From: UBA11957 sp963603285
GTDB lineage: Bacteria; Bacillota; Clostridia; Lachnospirales; Lachnospiraceae
Length of the DNA stretch: 52,106 bases
Assembly: GCA_963603285.1 (NCBI GenBank)
Contig: CAVCMG010000018.1
Coordinates: forward strand, 1 to 52,106
Reading direction: 5' to 3'
Made by a program: the position numbers and the translations under genes. The notes under the pieces were generated by a model that saw nothing but the letters and a program-made list of their open reading frames with translations, did not search any database and was not told the DNA's origin. This document shows, one piece after another, positions 6,816-15,791 of the stretch. Positions within the stretch are counted from its first letter, which is position 1. Each line of letters begins with the position of its first letter.

Positions 6816-8255
6816 TTACGCCTGTACCCCAAAATCGGAAAACAGCGACATCTGCCGGAAATCCTGCCGATGGGTCAGCTTCCAGTTATCCCTGTACTCG
6901 GTGCTGGTCAGCTGGCGCAGGATATACTGCTGATCGATCCGGATCGGATACAGGGTCTTTCCGCGACAGGTAATAAAATAATGGGTACGTTTCAGGACAA
7001 CGCCCATCTTCTTCAAATGGTCAAAATCCAGACTTCCATAGCGTCTTGCCTGTACGATCCGGGCAACGGACTTCGGACCGATACCGGGGATCCGCAAAAG
7101 CTCCTCATAGGACGCCGTGTTTACTTCGACCGGAAACAATTCCAGATGCCTGAGCGCCCAGTCACATTTCGGATCGATCTGGTCGTTGAAATTCGGCTGT
7201 GTCTCCGATAACAGCTCATCCGCCTGAAAACCATAAAACCTGAGCAGCCAGTCCGCCTGATACAGACGATGCTCTCTCAACAGCGGCGGCTTTGTCTGCA
7301 GGGAAGGCAGATCCCTGTCCTCGTTTAACGGCACATACGCTGAAAAGAACACGCGCTTCAGATCGTATCGCTGGTACAGCGCCTGCGTTGTCTTTAACAG
7401 ATGATAATCTGTCTCCTGCGTCGCGCCGATGATCATCTGGGTGCTCTGGCCGGCCTGGGCAAACGGGCGGTTCAAAAGCTCTCCACGTTCTCTGGCCGAC
7501 AATGCGGGCAAAAGCCCTTTGGTATCTGCCATCGTCTGTCCCGCGATCCGCCGCTGGTTCTCGGAAAAGATACTGCCCTGCAGGTAACGGTTCGACACAG
7601 AACGCTCCATATACGCGCTCTTTCCCTCCACCAGACGGTGCAAGGCGATCGTATCGGTGACCTTTTTCATCGGGCCGAGGATCGTGCGGTGGCTCTTATT
7701 CGGAGCAAGCTTTTTCATGCCTTCGGCTGTAGGCAGCTCCAGATTGATGCTCATGCGGTCGGCCAGATATCCGGCGCGGGTGATCAGCTCCTCCGATGCC
7801 CCCGGCACAGTCTTGACATGGATATAGCCGTTAAACCGGTACTTTGTCCGCAGAAGCTGCAGCGTCTCGCACATCTGCTCCATCGTATAGGTCGGATTCT
7901 TCTGCACGCCGGAGCTTAAAAACAGCCCCTCGATATAGTTGCGCTTATAAAACTCGATCGTCAGCTCGCACAGCTCCTCCGGGGTAAACGCTGTCCTCGG
8001 GATATCGTTGGACGCCCGGTTCAGACAGTATTTGCAGTCGTAAACACAGTGATTCGTCTGCAGAACCTTTAATAAAGATATGCAGCGCCCATCCGCGGAA
8101 AAGCTGTGGCATATCCCGCAGGCTCTGGAATTTCCCAGAAACCCTGTCTTCCCCCGGCGGTCTACGCCGCTGGAGGTGCAGGCCACATCGTATTTCGCCG
8201 CATCCGCTAAAATGCGCAGCTTTTCCTGTAAAGAATATCCTGTGCTGACCTCCAT
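6816..8255 (-). CDS. Putative DNA modification/repair radical SAM protein (TIGR03916)
   Basis: A 479-residue radical SAM protein. The cluster motif is C70-VYD-C74-KY-C77, preceded by extra cysteines (ACGICH, DGRC). A helix-hairpin-helix DNA-binding motif stands near the C-terminus (YEELLRIPGIGPKSVARIVQARR), which points to a nucleic acid substrate. The family co-occurs with the TIGR03915 protein encoded next, sometimes fused to uracil-DNA glycosylase, and is regarded as a DNA repair or modification pair; the reaction is not established. The ATG has GGAGAGGAG upstream. A consensus promoter with a LexA operator in its spacer precedes it, so DNA damage control is likely. Confidence 0.9.
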   Translation of the reverse strand: MEVSTGYSLQEKLRILADAAKYDVACTSSGVDRRGKTGFLGNSRACGICHSFSADGRCISLLKVLQTNHCVYDCKYCLNRASNDIPRTAFTPEELCELTIEFYKRNYIEGLFLSSGVQKNPTYTMEQMCETLQLLRTKYRFNGYIHVKTVPGASEELITRAGYLADRMSINLELPTAEGMKKLAPNKSHRTILGPMKKVTDTIALHRLVEGKSAYMERSVSNRYLQGSIFSENQRRIAGQTMADTKGLLPALSARERGELLNRPFAQAGQSTQMIIGATQETDYHLLKTTQALYQRYDLKRVFFSAYVPLNEDRDLPSLQTKPPLLREHRLYQADWLLRFYGFQADELLSETQPNFNDQIDPKCDWALRHLELFPVEVNTASYEELLRIPGIGPKSVARIVQARRYGSLDFDHLKKMGVVLKRTHYFITCRGKTLYPIRIDQQYILRQLTSTEYRDNWKLTHRQDFRQMSLFSDFGVQA

Positions 8256-8339
8256 AGATAAGTGCTCCTCTCCTTTGACATCCTGCCCACAAAAACCCGA
8301 CTTTCCGAAAACTGTCCTGTGGTTTTATTTTCTTTCCTT

Positions 8340-8368
8340 ATTATATACGAACGTATGTTCGATGTAAA
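8340..8368 (-). promoter_or_regulatory. LexA-regulated promoter of the radical SAM operon
   Basis: On the minus strand TTTACA (8368-8363), 17 bp, TATAAT (8345-8340). The spacer contains CGAACGTATGTTCG (8348-8361), a perfect match to the Gram-positive LexA (Cheo) box CGAACRNRYGTTYG, so a bound repressor would cover the promoter. Confidence 0.85.
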
Positions 8369-8393
8369 CAGGAAAATTTTACAAGGAGCGTTC

Positions 8394-8427
8394 AAAAAAT
8401 CCCCGGCCACATAAAGCAGCCGGGGAA
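8394..8427 (-). terminator. Terminator of the MATE gene
   Basis: On the minus strand TTCCCCGGC..GCCGGGGA forms an 8-bp GC-rich stem followed by six T. It lies about 55 nt beyond the MATE stop codon. Confidence 0.85.
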
Positions 8428-8483
8428 TCCCTTTTCATCTGCAGCGCTGCGCTTTCGCTCAGACACTGTCCTTATTTTTTTGA

Positions 8484-9959
8484 TTACGCCAGTTTTCTTG
8501 CATCCTTTTCCTTTTTGCCCTGCAAAAGCTGCCACAAGACCTCACAGTCATGCCGGTACGCATGCTTGTATTTCCATACCAGCAGCACGATCATGATGAT
8601 CCAGCTCACATCATAGCTGGTATAGATGACCCGCATATCCCAGAACACCGGCAAAAGCAGCTGACACCATGCCACGCGGAAAAAACAGTAACAGATCATC
8701 GAGCAGACCATCGGACAGCCGGTGTGGCCAAGTCCGCGTAACCCACCGATATACACCTGATTGATCGCATACAGCACATAGAACGGGAAAATATGCATAA
8801 CGGCTGACTGTCCCTCTTTGAGGATCGCCGGATCGCCGGTAAACAGCCAGAGGATCCACGGTGATACCGCTGCCAGCAAAAGACTGAACGGCAACATAAA
8901 GGCGCAGGCCGTGCGCACACTGATCTTCATGGCTTCTTCCACACGATCCATCTTACCGGCGCCGTAATTCTGCCCGATAAAACCGGTCAGTGCCATACCG
9001 TAACAGAACGCCGGATAATACAGAAAGCCTTCCACTCTGGCAAATACGACCATACCGGCCGCAGCCTGCGCACCAAAGGCGTTGATGCTCAGCTGGATGA
9101 CCAGAGACGAAATACTCATAAAGATGGCCTGCATACCAGAAGGCAGCCCCGTCTTGACAATATACGCTGCATCCTGGAAATTTTCTGTTTTTCCGTGGAA
9201 TTGAAGCCGGTACTCCGGATCCATACGGCACAGACGGACAAGAATCATGCCTGCCAGTACCCACTGGGACAGCACCGTTGCCGCAGCCGCTCCCAAAAGT
9301 CCCCACGGCAGTACAACGACAAACAGCACATCCAGTACCAGATTCAGTACACAGGAACCCAGCAGATAATATAACGGCTGCTTCGTATTACCGAGCGACC
9401 GGAGCAGGGCATTTCCCATATTGTAGATCAGCTGGGCTGTCATACCCAGCAAGGATACCTGCAGATAGCCTGTTGCCTGCACCAGCACATCCTTCGGACA
9501 GTTCAGCCATACCAGAAGCTGTCTGGCCATAAAAAATCCCGGTACGGTCAGTACGATGCCCACCGCCAGGCTGACAACGACAACAAACTTCATCAGAGAC
9601 TGCAGCTTTTCATACTGTCTGGCGCCAAAATACTTACCGGAAATGGCGCTGACACCGGTCGAAAAGCCGACGAAGAAGTTGATGATAACCGACAGAAGAA
9701 GGGCTGACTCCCCGGCGGCAGCCAGACTGCCGTCTCCACCGAATCTGCCCACGATCATGCAGTCTGCCATGCTGTACAGCTGCTGCAGGATCTGGGATAC
9801 CAGTACCGGCAGGGTAAACCACAACAGGGTTGTTGCGATATTTCCCTCTTCCATATGTACTTCAGTTGTTTTATGCTTTTCTGTTATGTCATGATGACTG
9901 TTTTTACAAAATCCTGCCGCATGCGGCTCTTTTGCATGGTTATGTAAAAAAATATCCAT
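8484..9959 (-). CDS. MATE family multidrug/toxin exporter
   Basis: A 491-residue membrane protein with about twelve hydrophobic segments arranged as two MatE repeats. Typical words are MEEGNIATTLLWFTLPVLVSQ, LYSMADCMIVGRF and ALLRSLGNTK, with GFIGQNYGAGK in the second half. MATE exporters use a sodium or proton gradient to expel cationic drugs or metabolites. The first about 35 residues are hydrophilic and His-rich, an unusual extension; the start at 9959 has AAGGAGAG 5 nt upstream, while the internal Met 36 lacks one. The start region can pair with upstream sequence (see findings). Confidence 0.88.
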   Translation of the reverse strand: MDIFLHNHAKEPHAAGFCKNSHHDITEKHKTTEVHMEEGNIATTLLWFTLPVLVSQILQQLYSMADCMIVGRFGGDGSLAAAGESALLLSVIINFFVGFSTGVSAISGKYFGARQYEKLQSLMKFVVVVSLAVGIVLTVPGFFMARQLLVWLNCPKDVLVQATGYLQVSLLGMTAQLIYNMGNALLRSLGNTKQPLYYLLGSCVLNLVLDVLFVVVLPWGLLGAAAATVLSQWVLAGMILVRLCRMDPEYRLQFHGKTENFQDAAYIVKTGLPSGMQAIFMSISSLVIQLSINAFGAQAAAGMVVFARVEGFLYYPAFCYGMALTGFIGQNYGAGKMDRVEEAMKISVRTACAFMLPFSLLLAAVSPWILWLFTGDPAILKEGQSAVMHIFPFYVLYAINQVYIGGLRGLGHTGCPMVCSMICYCFFRVAWCQLLLPVFWDMRVIYTSYDVSWIIMIVLLVWKYKHAYRHDCEVLWQLLQGKKEKDARKLA

Positions 9960-10065
9960 ACGCTCTCTCCTTTATGGTAAGCCTACCACAGGAGAAAACA
10001 TATGGATATACACGGTTTTTTATGTGTTTGTCATAAGGATTTTTTATGGAATCCCTGCCATATCG

Positions 10066-10989
10066 TTATATCTGCTCATTATCCTGCAATACAGCAGCTT
10101 TCAGGAACTCCAGAAAGCTTTCCATATGCGGAAGCAGCGGCCGGTTCTTATATTTCAGATACCCAAAGGTGATCCGGCCTTCATAGCCGCTGATACGGAT
10201 CCGGCCAAAATCATACTTACGGTATAGCGCACTCAGCCAGTAGCTGCCGATATTGCACAGATCCGTATTCTGCAGCATCTGGATCATCATATGCCCGCTG
10301 TTGGTAATGACCGTCTTTTGCAGATGATGATGCCCCTTTCGAAAGGCTTCTGACTCCTCCAGCATATCCTCCAGTGAAAAGAAATCCTCCTCCAGCTGCA
10401 CCAGCTTTACATCCAGAAGCTTCTTCGGACTGATTCGCGGTGTGCCATACAGCGGATGATCCTTCTGCACATACAGGACCAGATCTGTCCGGGTCAGCGG
10501 CACAAATTCGAGATACCGCCGGTCGAGCATGCTTTTCAGGGCATATCGTCTGTCATCCGGCACAAAGAAAAAGCCGAGATCACAGTCGCCCTCCTGAATC
10601 TTTTGGAGCATCTGTTCAATACCACATTCTGTATATTCGATAACCGGCCCCTGATTCCCCTGCTTACGGTAATAATCCGTCAGAAGCATCGCCATATGGC
10701 TGCTGGGATTTGACGCCACCCGGATACAAGGCGTCTCATCTACACACAGATCCCGGATCGTGTGGGTATTTTTCACCGCATTTACTGCATATGTGTAGAT
10801 GCGCTTGCCTTCCTCTGTCAGCTCCACACCCTTGGCTTTCCGATGAAACAACTGTACCCCCAGCTCCTGTTCCAGAGCTTTGATGATCTGGCTTACATGG
10901 GGCTGGGTCATATATAATTCTTCCGCCGCCAGCGTCAGCGAACGGTTTCTTACACAGGCCAGAAAACATTCCAGCTGTCTGATTTCCAC
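10066..10989 (-). CDS. LysR family transcriptional regulator
   Basis: A 307-residue LysR-type regulator: N-terminal winged HTH (MEIRQLECFLACVRNRSLTLAAEELYMTQ, with HVSQIIKALEQELG as the recognition part) and a C-terminal effector domain. It starts at GTG 10989, three bases after the stop of the NhaC-type antiporter, and its ribosome binding site (AGAGGA) is inside the end of that gene. The two are therefore co-transcribed, and the regulator probably responds to the antiporter's conditions or substrate; LysR proteins are more often divergent from their targets, so it may also act elsewhere. Confidence 0.88.
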   Translation of the reverse strand: MEIRQLECFLACVRNRSLTLAAEELYMTQPHVSQIIKALEQELGVQLFHRKAKGVELTEEGKRIYTYAVNAVKNTHTIRDLCVDETPCIRVASNPSSHMAMLLTDYYRKQGNQGPVIEYTECGIEQMLQKIQEGDCDLGFFFVPDDRRYALKSMLDRRYLEFVPLTRTDLVLYVQKDHPLYGTPRISPKKLLDVKLVQLEEDFFSLEDMLEESEAFRKGHHHLQKTVITNSGHMMIQMLQNTDLCNIGSYWLSALYRKYDFGRIRISGYEGRITFGYLKYKNRPLLPHMESFLEFLKAAVLQDNEQI

Positions 10990-10992
10990 GAT

Positions 10993-12633
10993 TTAATCCT
11001 CTTTCTGTTCCTCAATAGTTGTACCGGTAAACTTTAACAAAGTCAGTACCAGCAACATCAGTATAACAGAAATACCCAGACAGATAAATACGTTCTGTAC
11101 AAATCCCGCGATCAGATACGATACGAAGGATACGGCCGCAGCTACGATCGCATAGGGCAGCTGGGTCGATACATGGTTGACATGGTCGCATTGGGCACCC
11201 GCCGATGCCATGATCGTCGTATCCGAGATTGGGGAGCAGTGGTCACCGCAGACAGCACCGGCCATGCAGGCGGAGATTGCAATGATCATCAGCTCATGGT
11301 TGGTATTCTGGAATACACCGACAACGATCGGGATCAGGATACCGAAGGTTCCCCAGGAAGTACCCGTAGAAAATGCCAGGAAGCATCCCACCAGGAAAAT
11401 AATGGCCGGGAGGAATTTCTGCAGATCACCCGCTGTGGACTTCATCACTGTCTCTACAAAGACCTTGGCTCCAAGGCTGTCTGTCATGGCTTTCAGTGTC
11501 CACGCCATCGTCAGAATCAGGATGGCCGGAACCATCGCACGGAAACCATCGATCAGACAGTCCATACATTTCTTAAAGGGAAGTACACGACGGATCATGT
11601 ACATCACGATCGTAATGATCAGGGCAAAGAAACTGCCCACGGCCAGACCAACGGAAGCATCACTGCCCGAAAAAGCCGTGATAAAATCTTCACCGGCGAA
11701 GAAGCCGCCGCTCCAGATCATACCGATGACGCAGCAGATGATCAGGACAATGATCGGGAAAACCAGATCAATGACCTTGCCATTTGGATTGGCGTCAACA
11801 TTATCATCTTTTCCTGCAAACGGATGCTCCTCTTTTGAGAAAAGATCGCCCTGCAGGGCATTCTGCTCAAATTTGGCCATCTGACCGAATTCTGTTTTTA
11901 ACACAACCATGCCGACCATCATCACGATCGTCAGGATCGCATAATAATTGTACGGGATTGCGCTGACAAACAGGGAAAGGCCATCCTCACCCTCTACAAA
12001 ACCGCTGACAGCCGCTGCCCAGGAAGAGATCGGAGCAATGATACAGACCGGCGCCGCTGTGGCATCGATCAGATAAGCCAGCTTGGCACGGGATACCTTA
12101 TGGCCATCTGTAACCGGGCGCATAACGCTGCCAACGGTCAGACAGTTAAAATAATCATCAATAAAGATCAGCACACCGAGCAGAATCGTCGCCAGCTGCG
12201 CACCGACTCTCGTTTTGATATGCTCGCCGGCCCAGCATCCAAAGGCCGCCGAACCTCCGGCATTGTTCATCAAAGCTACCATCGTACCTAAAAGTACGAG
12301 GAAGATGATGATACCCATATTATAGCCATCGGCAAGGACACTGATAAATCCGCCGCTGAAGACCTGATTGATCGTTCCCTCAAAGGAGAAGTTGGAATAT
12401 AAAAGACCGCCTACAACGATACCGATAAACAGGGAGCTGTAGACCTCCTTTGTGATCAGCGCCAGCGCGATCGCAATGACCGGCGGCACTAAGGCCCAGC
12501 CTGTCGCATACCGGGACGGCAGCACGACATCTGCACCTTCCTCTGCTGCCAATACCAGCACCGGACAGAGCACCATAAACAGGGCCGTCAGTGTAAAAAG
12601 CAGCGCGAGTCTGTGTTTTCTTACGTTTCTCAT
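10993..12633 (-). CDS. NhaC-type Na+/H+ antiporter
   Basis: A 546-residue polytopic membrane protein of the NhaC family. It begins with a signal-like segment (residues 10-30), then carries about a dozen membrane segments. Family features are IFIDDYFNCLTVGSVMRP, the PVCIIAPISSWAAAVSGF region, FSTGTSWGTFGILIPI and the late GAVCGDHCSPISDTTIMASAG. NhaC proteins exchange sodium for protons, and some relatives move organic acids or amino acids, so the substrate is not certain. It is the first gene of an operon with the LysR gene. Confidence 0.88.
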   Translation of the reverse strand: MRNVRKHRLALLFTLTALFMVLCPVLVLAAEEGADVVLPSRYATGWALVPPVIAIALALITKEVYSSLFIGIVVGGLLYSNFSFEGTINQVFSGGFISVLADGYNMGIIIFLVLLGTMVALMNNAGGSAAFGCWAGEHIKTRVGAQLATILLGVLIFIDDYFNCLTVGSVMRPVTDGHKVSRAKLAYLIDATAAPVCIIAPISSWAAAVSGFVEGEDGLSLFVSAIPYNYYAILTIVMMVGMVVLKTEFGQMAKFEQNALQGDLFSKEEHPFAGKDDNVDANPNGKVIDLVFPIIVLIICCVIGMIWSGGFFAGEDFITAFSGSDASVGLAVGSFFALIITIVMYMIRRVLPFKKCMDCLIDGFRAMVPAILILTMAWTLKAMTDSLGAKVFVETVMKSTAGDLQKFLPAIIFLVGCFLAFSTGTSWGTFGILIPIVVGVFQNTNHELMIIAISACMAGAVCGDHCSPISDTTIMASAGAQCDHVNHVSTQLPYAIVAAAVSFVSYLIAGFVQNVFICLGISVILMLLVLTLLKFTGTTIEEQKED

Positions 12634-12689
12634 ACTCTTTTCCTTTCTTTTGTTAAAGCGTTATTGTGTAAAATTTTCTCTTATCTCAC

Positions 12690-12718
12690 AGTATACGAGG
12701 AATTTGTTTGTTTGAAAA
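12690..12718 (-). promoter_or_regulatory. Promoter of the NhaC-lysR operon
   Basis: On the minus strand TTTTCA (12718-12713), 17 bp, TATACT (12695-12690), about 60 bp ahead of the start codon. Confidence 0.5.
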
Positions 12719-12827
12719 GGGTGAATTTATTGGGGAACGGAGATTTTTCAGAAGAATTTGTATATGTCATTTTTTCTTTGTAAAATAATTCAGAATTGGT
12801 TACGATGTGCTATGTACATAAAATGCT

Positions 12828-13160
12828 TTATTCTTCCACAAGCATTGCCAGTAACTCTGGTATATCATTTTTTAATGTTTCAAAAACTATATTCAAATCA
12901 ACATTTCCATAATCATGTACGATTCTGTTTCGCAATCCATAGATGGCATTCCAGGGAATTTCTGGTCTTTTCTGTTTATATTCTTCCGATAATTTTTTCG
13001 CATTTTCGGAAAGCTGGATCATCCGAAACAACATGGAATCCAGTAAAATTTCATTTTCCTGTAATTCTTCTATATCCACGTTTTTCATATGTTTCACCAT
13101 AAACTGCAGGTCATGACATAGTTTCTGCATATAATATGCATCTGTCTTTACATTATCCAT
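12828..13160 (-). CDS. HepT-like ribonuclease toxin
   Basis: A 110-residue all-helical protein of the HepT (DUF86) family. The catalytic motif of HEPN ribonucleases is present as R77-NRIV-H82-D-Y84 (RX4HXY). In the characterised HepT/MntA pair (type VII), the nucleotidyltransferase AMPylates the tyrosine of this motif to silence the RNase. Its ATG overlaps the last 8 bp of the mntA-like gene upstream (ATGGATAA), so translation is coupled and antitoxin comes first. Confidence 0.88.
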   Translation of the reverse strand: MDNVKTDAYYMQKLCHDLQFMVKHMKNVDIEELQENEILLDSMLFRMIQLSENAKKLSEEYKQKRPEIPWNAIYGLRNRIVHDYGNVDLNIVFETLKNDIPELLAMLVEE

Positions 13161-13626
13161 ATATTTTTATTCCATCCTTTAGTATTTCCTGTGTCAGTTC
13201 CAGATTATCTTTCAGCTGCTGGATATCCAGAACATCCACCTTTTTATGAAGTGCATTTCGTATTTCCTCCACAAGCCCGTAAAACTGCAGTCCCTTTACA
13301 TTTGCAGACAGTAAAAGATCCACATCGCTGACCGGCTGTGCTGTTCCTTTTGCATATGAGCCAAACAAATAACAGTAATTTACATCATATTTTTCAAAAA
13401 CTTCCGTACATCTCTGTCGTATATCCTCCACTGCAAGGATCCCATGTTCTTCATCCACAGGATTTATCTTTGCCAGTTTTTCTAACATATACGTATACTT
13501 TAACGTTCCATCTTTTTCAGGATCATTCTCATAGGATTTGTAAGAACGCAAAGAAATGCCCATCAGATCTGCCACTTGTTGCTGTGTTAATTTTTTTTCT
13601 GTTCTTAACTGTTTTAGCTCTCTCAT
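13153..13626 (-). CDS. MntA-like nucleotidyltransferase antitoxin with N-terminal HTH
   Basis: A 157-residue protein in two parts. Residues 1 to about 60 form an XRE-type HTH (LRTEKKLTQQQVADLMGISLRSYKSYEN). Residues from about 70 form a minimal nucleotidyltransferase with G89-S90-X10-D101-V-D103, the metal-binding motif of MntA-type antitoxins. The known MntA partners have no DNA-binding domain, so this fusion can both modify HepT and repress its own operon. Start ATG 13626 follows GGAGG by 6 nt; the longer frame upstream runs through the operator and has no binding site. Two palindromes overlap and flank the promoter. Confidence 0.85.
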   Translation of the reverse strand: MRELKQLRTEKKLTQQQVADLMGISLRSYKSYENDPEKDGTLKYTYMLEKLAKINPVDEEHGILAVEDIRQRCTEVFEKYDVNYCYLFGSYAKGTAQPVSDVDLLLSANVKGLQFYGLVEEIRNALHKKVDVLDIQQLKDNLELTQEILKDGIKIYG

Positions 13627-13642
13627 TTTGCACCTCCGTTTT

Positions 13643-13695
13643 ATATTAGTGCAAAAATTGCACTTTGTCAATATTAAAAGTGCAAGTCTTGCACT
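13643..13695 (-). promoter_or_regulatory. Promoter and two palindromic operators of the mntA-hepT operon
   Basis: On the minus strand TTGACA (13671-13666), 17 bp, TAATAT (13648-13643). The spacer is filled by AGTGCAAAAATTGCACT (13648-13664). A second copy with the same arms, AGTGCAAGTCTTGCACT, lies at 13679-13695, just upstream of the -35. The two centres are 31 bp apart, close to three helical turns, and a half-site AGTGCA follows near 13710. This fits autorepression by the HTH of the antitoxin. Confidence 0.8.
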
Positions 13696-13844
13696 TTAAT
13701 TATTAGTACAGTGCATTTTCTGATCTGTCAGACTTTTTGTACATAGATTCTTTCTTCTCTTCATGGAAAATTGTTCAAATATGCGATATACTTTAAATAT
13801 CAGATAATTCTTAGAATTTTTATTACAAGAAAAGGAGCAAAATT

Positions 13845-14087
13845 ATGCGACTGGAAGCTGTGCAGCAGAAGCTGCGTGACAGAAATATCGAATTTACCTA
13901 TAACGAGGAGGATGGCTGTGGCAGCATTGATTTTATGCACCGGGGGCTGTCGTATCATATCTGGGAATATGCAGATGGGGATACACCGGTGGGTGTGGAA
14001 ACCAATCTGATGCATGCCGGAAAGAGCGAGGATGTGGAGGGTGACTACGAAAAGACACTTTGCGGATGGCTGCAGAAATATTTCTAA
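13845..14087 (+). CDS. Conserved hypothetical small protein
   Basis: An 80-residue acidic protein, not recognised. It starts after a good AAAGGAG (7-nt spacing) and ends just before a strong bidirectional terminator. The sequence has no membrane segment or signal peptide; an N-terminal amphipathic helix (LEAVQQKLRDRNIEF) is followed by beta-like stretches (GCGSIDFMHRGLSYHIWEY, PVGVETNLM) and a C-terminal helix (YEKTLCGWLQKYF). The compact alpha/beta look suggests a cytosolic single-domain protein. Nothing in the neighbourhood indicates its role. Confidence 0.7.
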   Translation: MRLEAVQQKLRDRNIEFTYNEEDGCGSIDFMHRGLSYHIWEYADGDTPVGVETNLMHAGKSEDVEGDYEKTLCGWLQKYF

Positions 14088-14212
14088 CCGGAAAATCATT
14101 CTCCATATCCCCGGCAATCCTGCTATATTCCACGGTATTGCAGACAGGCAATGAAGAACATTACATTTCAAGAGTTAAAGATGTTTTTCATCAACTCATT
14201 TTTTTAAGTTCC

Positions 14213-14256
14213 AAAAGAGACAGGTACACGACCAAAGCCGTGTACCTGTCTCTTTT
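14213..14256. terminator. Bidirectional terminator between the small gene and metY
   Basis: AAAAGAGACAGGTACACG pairs perfectly with CGTGTACCTGTCTCTTTT around an 8-nt loop. A and T runs on both sides make it work for the convergent genes ending at 14087 and 14363. Confidence 0.9.
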
Positions 14257-14362
14257 GCATGTATTATGAATGAAAGGAATGAAATGTCTCCTGAACTGCA
14301 TCCGGACACCGGAGGTATCCAGATGCATGGGGGGAAAACGAAATCATGAAATTGTCTGTGAC

Positions 14363-15655
14363 TTACTGCTGTACAGCCTTGAATGCCTCATCCAGATCCT
14401 CGATGATATCATCGATATGCTCTGTACCGATGGACAGACGGATCGTGCTCTGGGTGATACCTACGTTGGCAAGCTCCTCATCTGTCAGCTGGCTGTGTGT
14501 TGTGGTTGCCGGATGGATAACCAGAGATTTTACATCGGCAACGTTGGCCAGCAGAGAAAATACTTTCAGATGATCGATGAACTGGAAGGCTGCTTCCTTA
14601 CCGCCCTTGATTTCGAAGGTAAAGATGGATGCGCCGCCGTTCGGGAAGTATTTCTCATACAGTGCGTGATCCGGATGATCCGGCAGAGACGGATGGTTAA
14701 CCTTCTCTACCAGCGGATGTTTGCTCAGGTATTCTACAACTTTCTTTGTGTTCTCTGCATGACGCTCCAGACGAAGGGACAGAGTCTCTGTACCCTGCAG
14801 TAACAGGAATGCGTTAAACGGAGAGATTGTAGCACCGGTATCACGAAGCAGGATAGCACGGATGTATGTAGCGAAAGCTGCTTTTCCGGCTGCTTCTGTA
14901 AATTTCACACCATGGTAGCTCGGATTCGGCTCAGAGATCCACGGATATCTGCCGGAAGCTGCCCAGTCAAATGTACCACCGTCTACGATAACACCGCCAA
15001 GGGTAGTACCATGGCCACCGATGAACTTGGTAGCGGAATGTAAAACGATATCAGCACCATGCTCGATCGGACGGATCAGATACGGTGTACCGAAGGTATT
15101 GTCGATCACGAGCGGCAGACCATGCTTGTGAGCGATCTCTGCCAGTGCGTCGATATCCGGAATATCGGAGTTCGGGTTGCCAAGAGTCTCGATATAGATA
15201 GCCTTGGTGTTGTCCTGGATGGCGTCCTCTACCTCTTTGAGGTTATGGGCATCTACGAAGGTAGCGGAAATGCCATACAGCGGCAGTGTGTGTGCCAGCA
15301 GGTTGGAAGTACCACCGTAGATGGTCTTCTGGGCTACGATATGCTCACCCTCTTTGGCCAGTGCCTGGATAGCGTATGTAATAGCTGCTGCACCAGTAGC
15401 TACAGCAAGACCTGCAACACCACCCTCCAAAGCAGCGATACGATCCTCAAATACGCCCTGTGTGGAGTTTGTCAGACGGCCGTAGATGTTACCGGCATCA
15501 GCCAGACCGAAACGGTCTGCAGCGTGCTGGGAATTACGGAATACATAAGATGTTGTCTGGTAGATCGGCACGGCTCTTGCGTCGGATGCCGGATCCGGAT
15601 TCTCCTGTCCTACATGCAGCTGTAAGGTTTCAAATTTAAACTTTCTTTCACTCAT
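14363..15655 (-). CDS. metY: O-acetylhomoserine sulfhydrylase
   Basis: A 430-residue PLP enzyme of the Cys/Met metabolism family, of the length typical for O-acetylhomoserine aminocarboxypropyltransferase. It joins sulfide (or methanethiol) to O-acetylhomoserine to give homocysteine (or methionine). Visible are the start FETLQLHVGQ, VPIYQTTSYVF, the cofactor-binding YGRLTNSTQ, VIDNTFGTPYL and the PLP lysine in SATKFIGGHG. It has AAGGAG 8 nt upstream of the ATG and lies 136 bp downstream of cysK in the same direction. A stem-loop between them (GCCGACAC with GTGTCGGC, 15709-15736) has no clear T-tract, so read-through is likely. Confidence 0.93.
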   Translation of the reverse strand: MSERKFKFETLQLHVGQENPDPASDARAVPIYQTTSYVFRNSQHAADRFGLADAGNIYGRLTNSTQGVFEDRIAALEGGVAGLAVATGAAAITYAIQALAKEGEHIVAQKTIYGGTSNLLAHTLPLYGISATFVDAHNLKEVEDAIQDNTKAIYIETLGNPNSDIPDIDALAEIAHKHGLPLVIDNTFGTPYLIRPIEHGADIVLHSATKFIGGHGTTLGGVIVDGGTFDWAASGRYPWISEPNPSYHGVKFTEAAGKAAFATYIRAILLRDTGATISPFNAFLLLQGTETLSLRLERHAENTKKVVEYLSKHPLVEKVNHPSLPDHPDHALYEKYFPNGGASIFTFEIKGGKEAAFQFIDHLKVFSLLANVADVKSLVIHPATTTHSQLTDEELANVGITQSTIRLSIGTEHIDDIIEDLDEAFKAVQQ

Positions 15656-15791
15656 TGGTCTGTTCTCCTTTATTCCTATAGTTTATATATGTTTTTTATT
15701 CTTAAGGATGCCGACACAGCATGGCAGCCGTGTCGGCTATATATGCAGGGCAAATTCAGTCAGTCATTCCAGCGGCCCGACATAACGAAAA

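Noticed and set aside
14274..14357. 27-codon frame between the terminator and metY
   Set aside because: No ribosome binding site or promoter, directly after a bidirectional terminator; looks accidental.
15656..15791. SAM or other riboswitch ahead of metY
   Set aside because: Only a simple stem-loop is present between cysK and metY; no S-box core sequence could be found.
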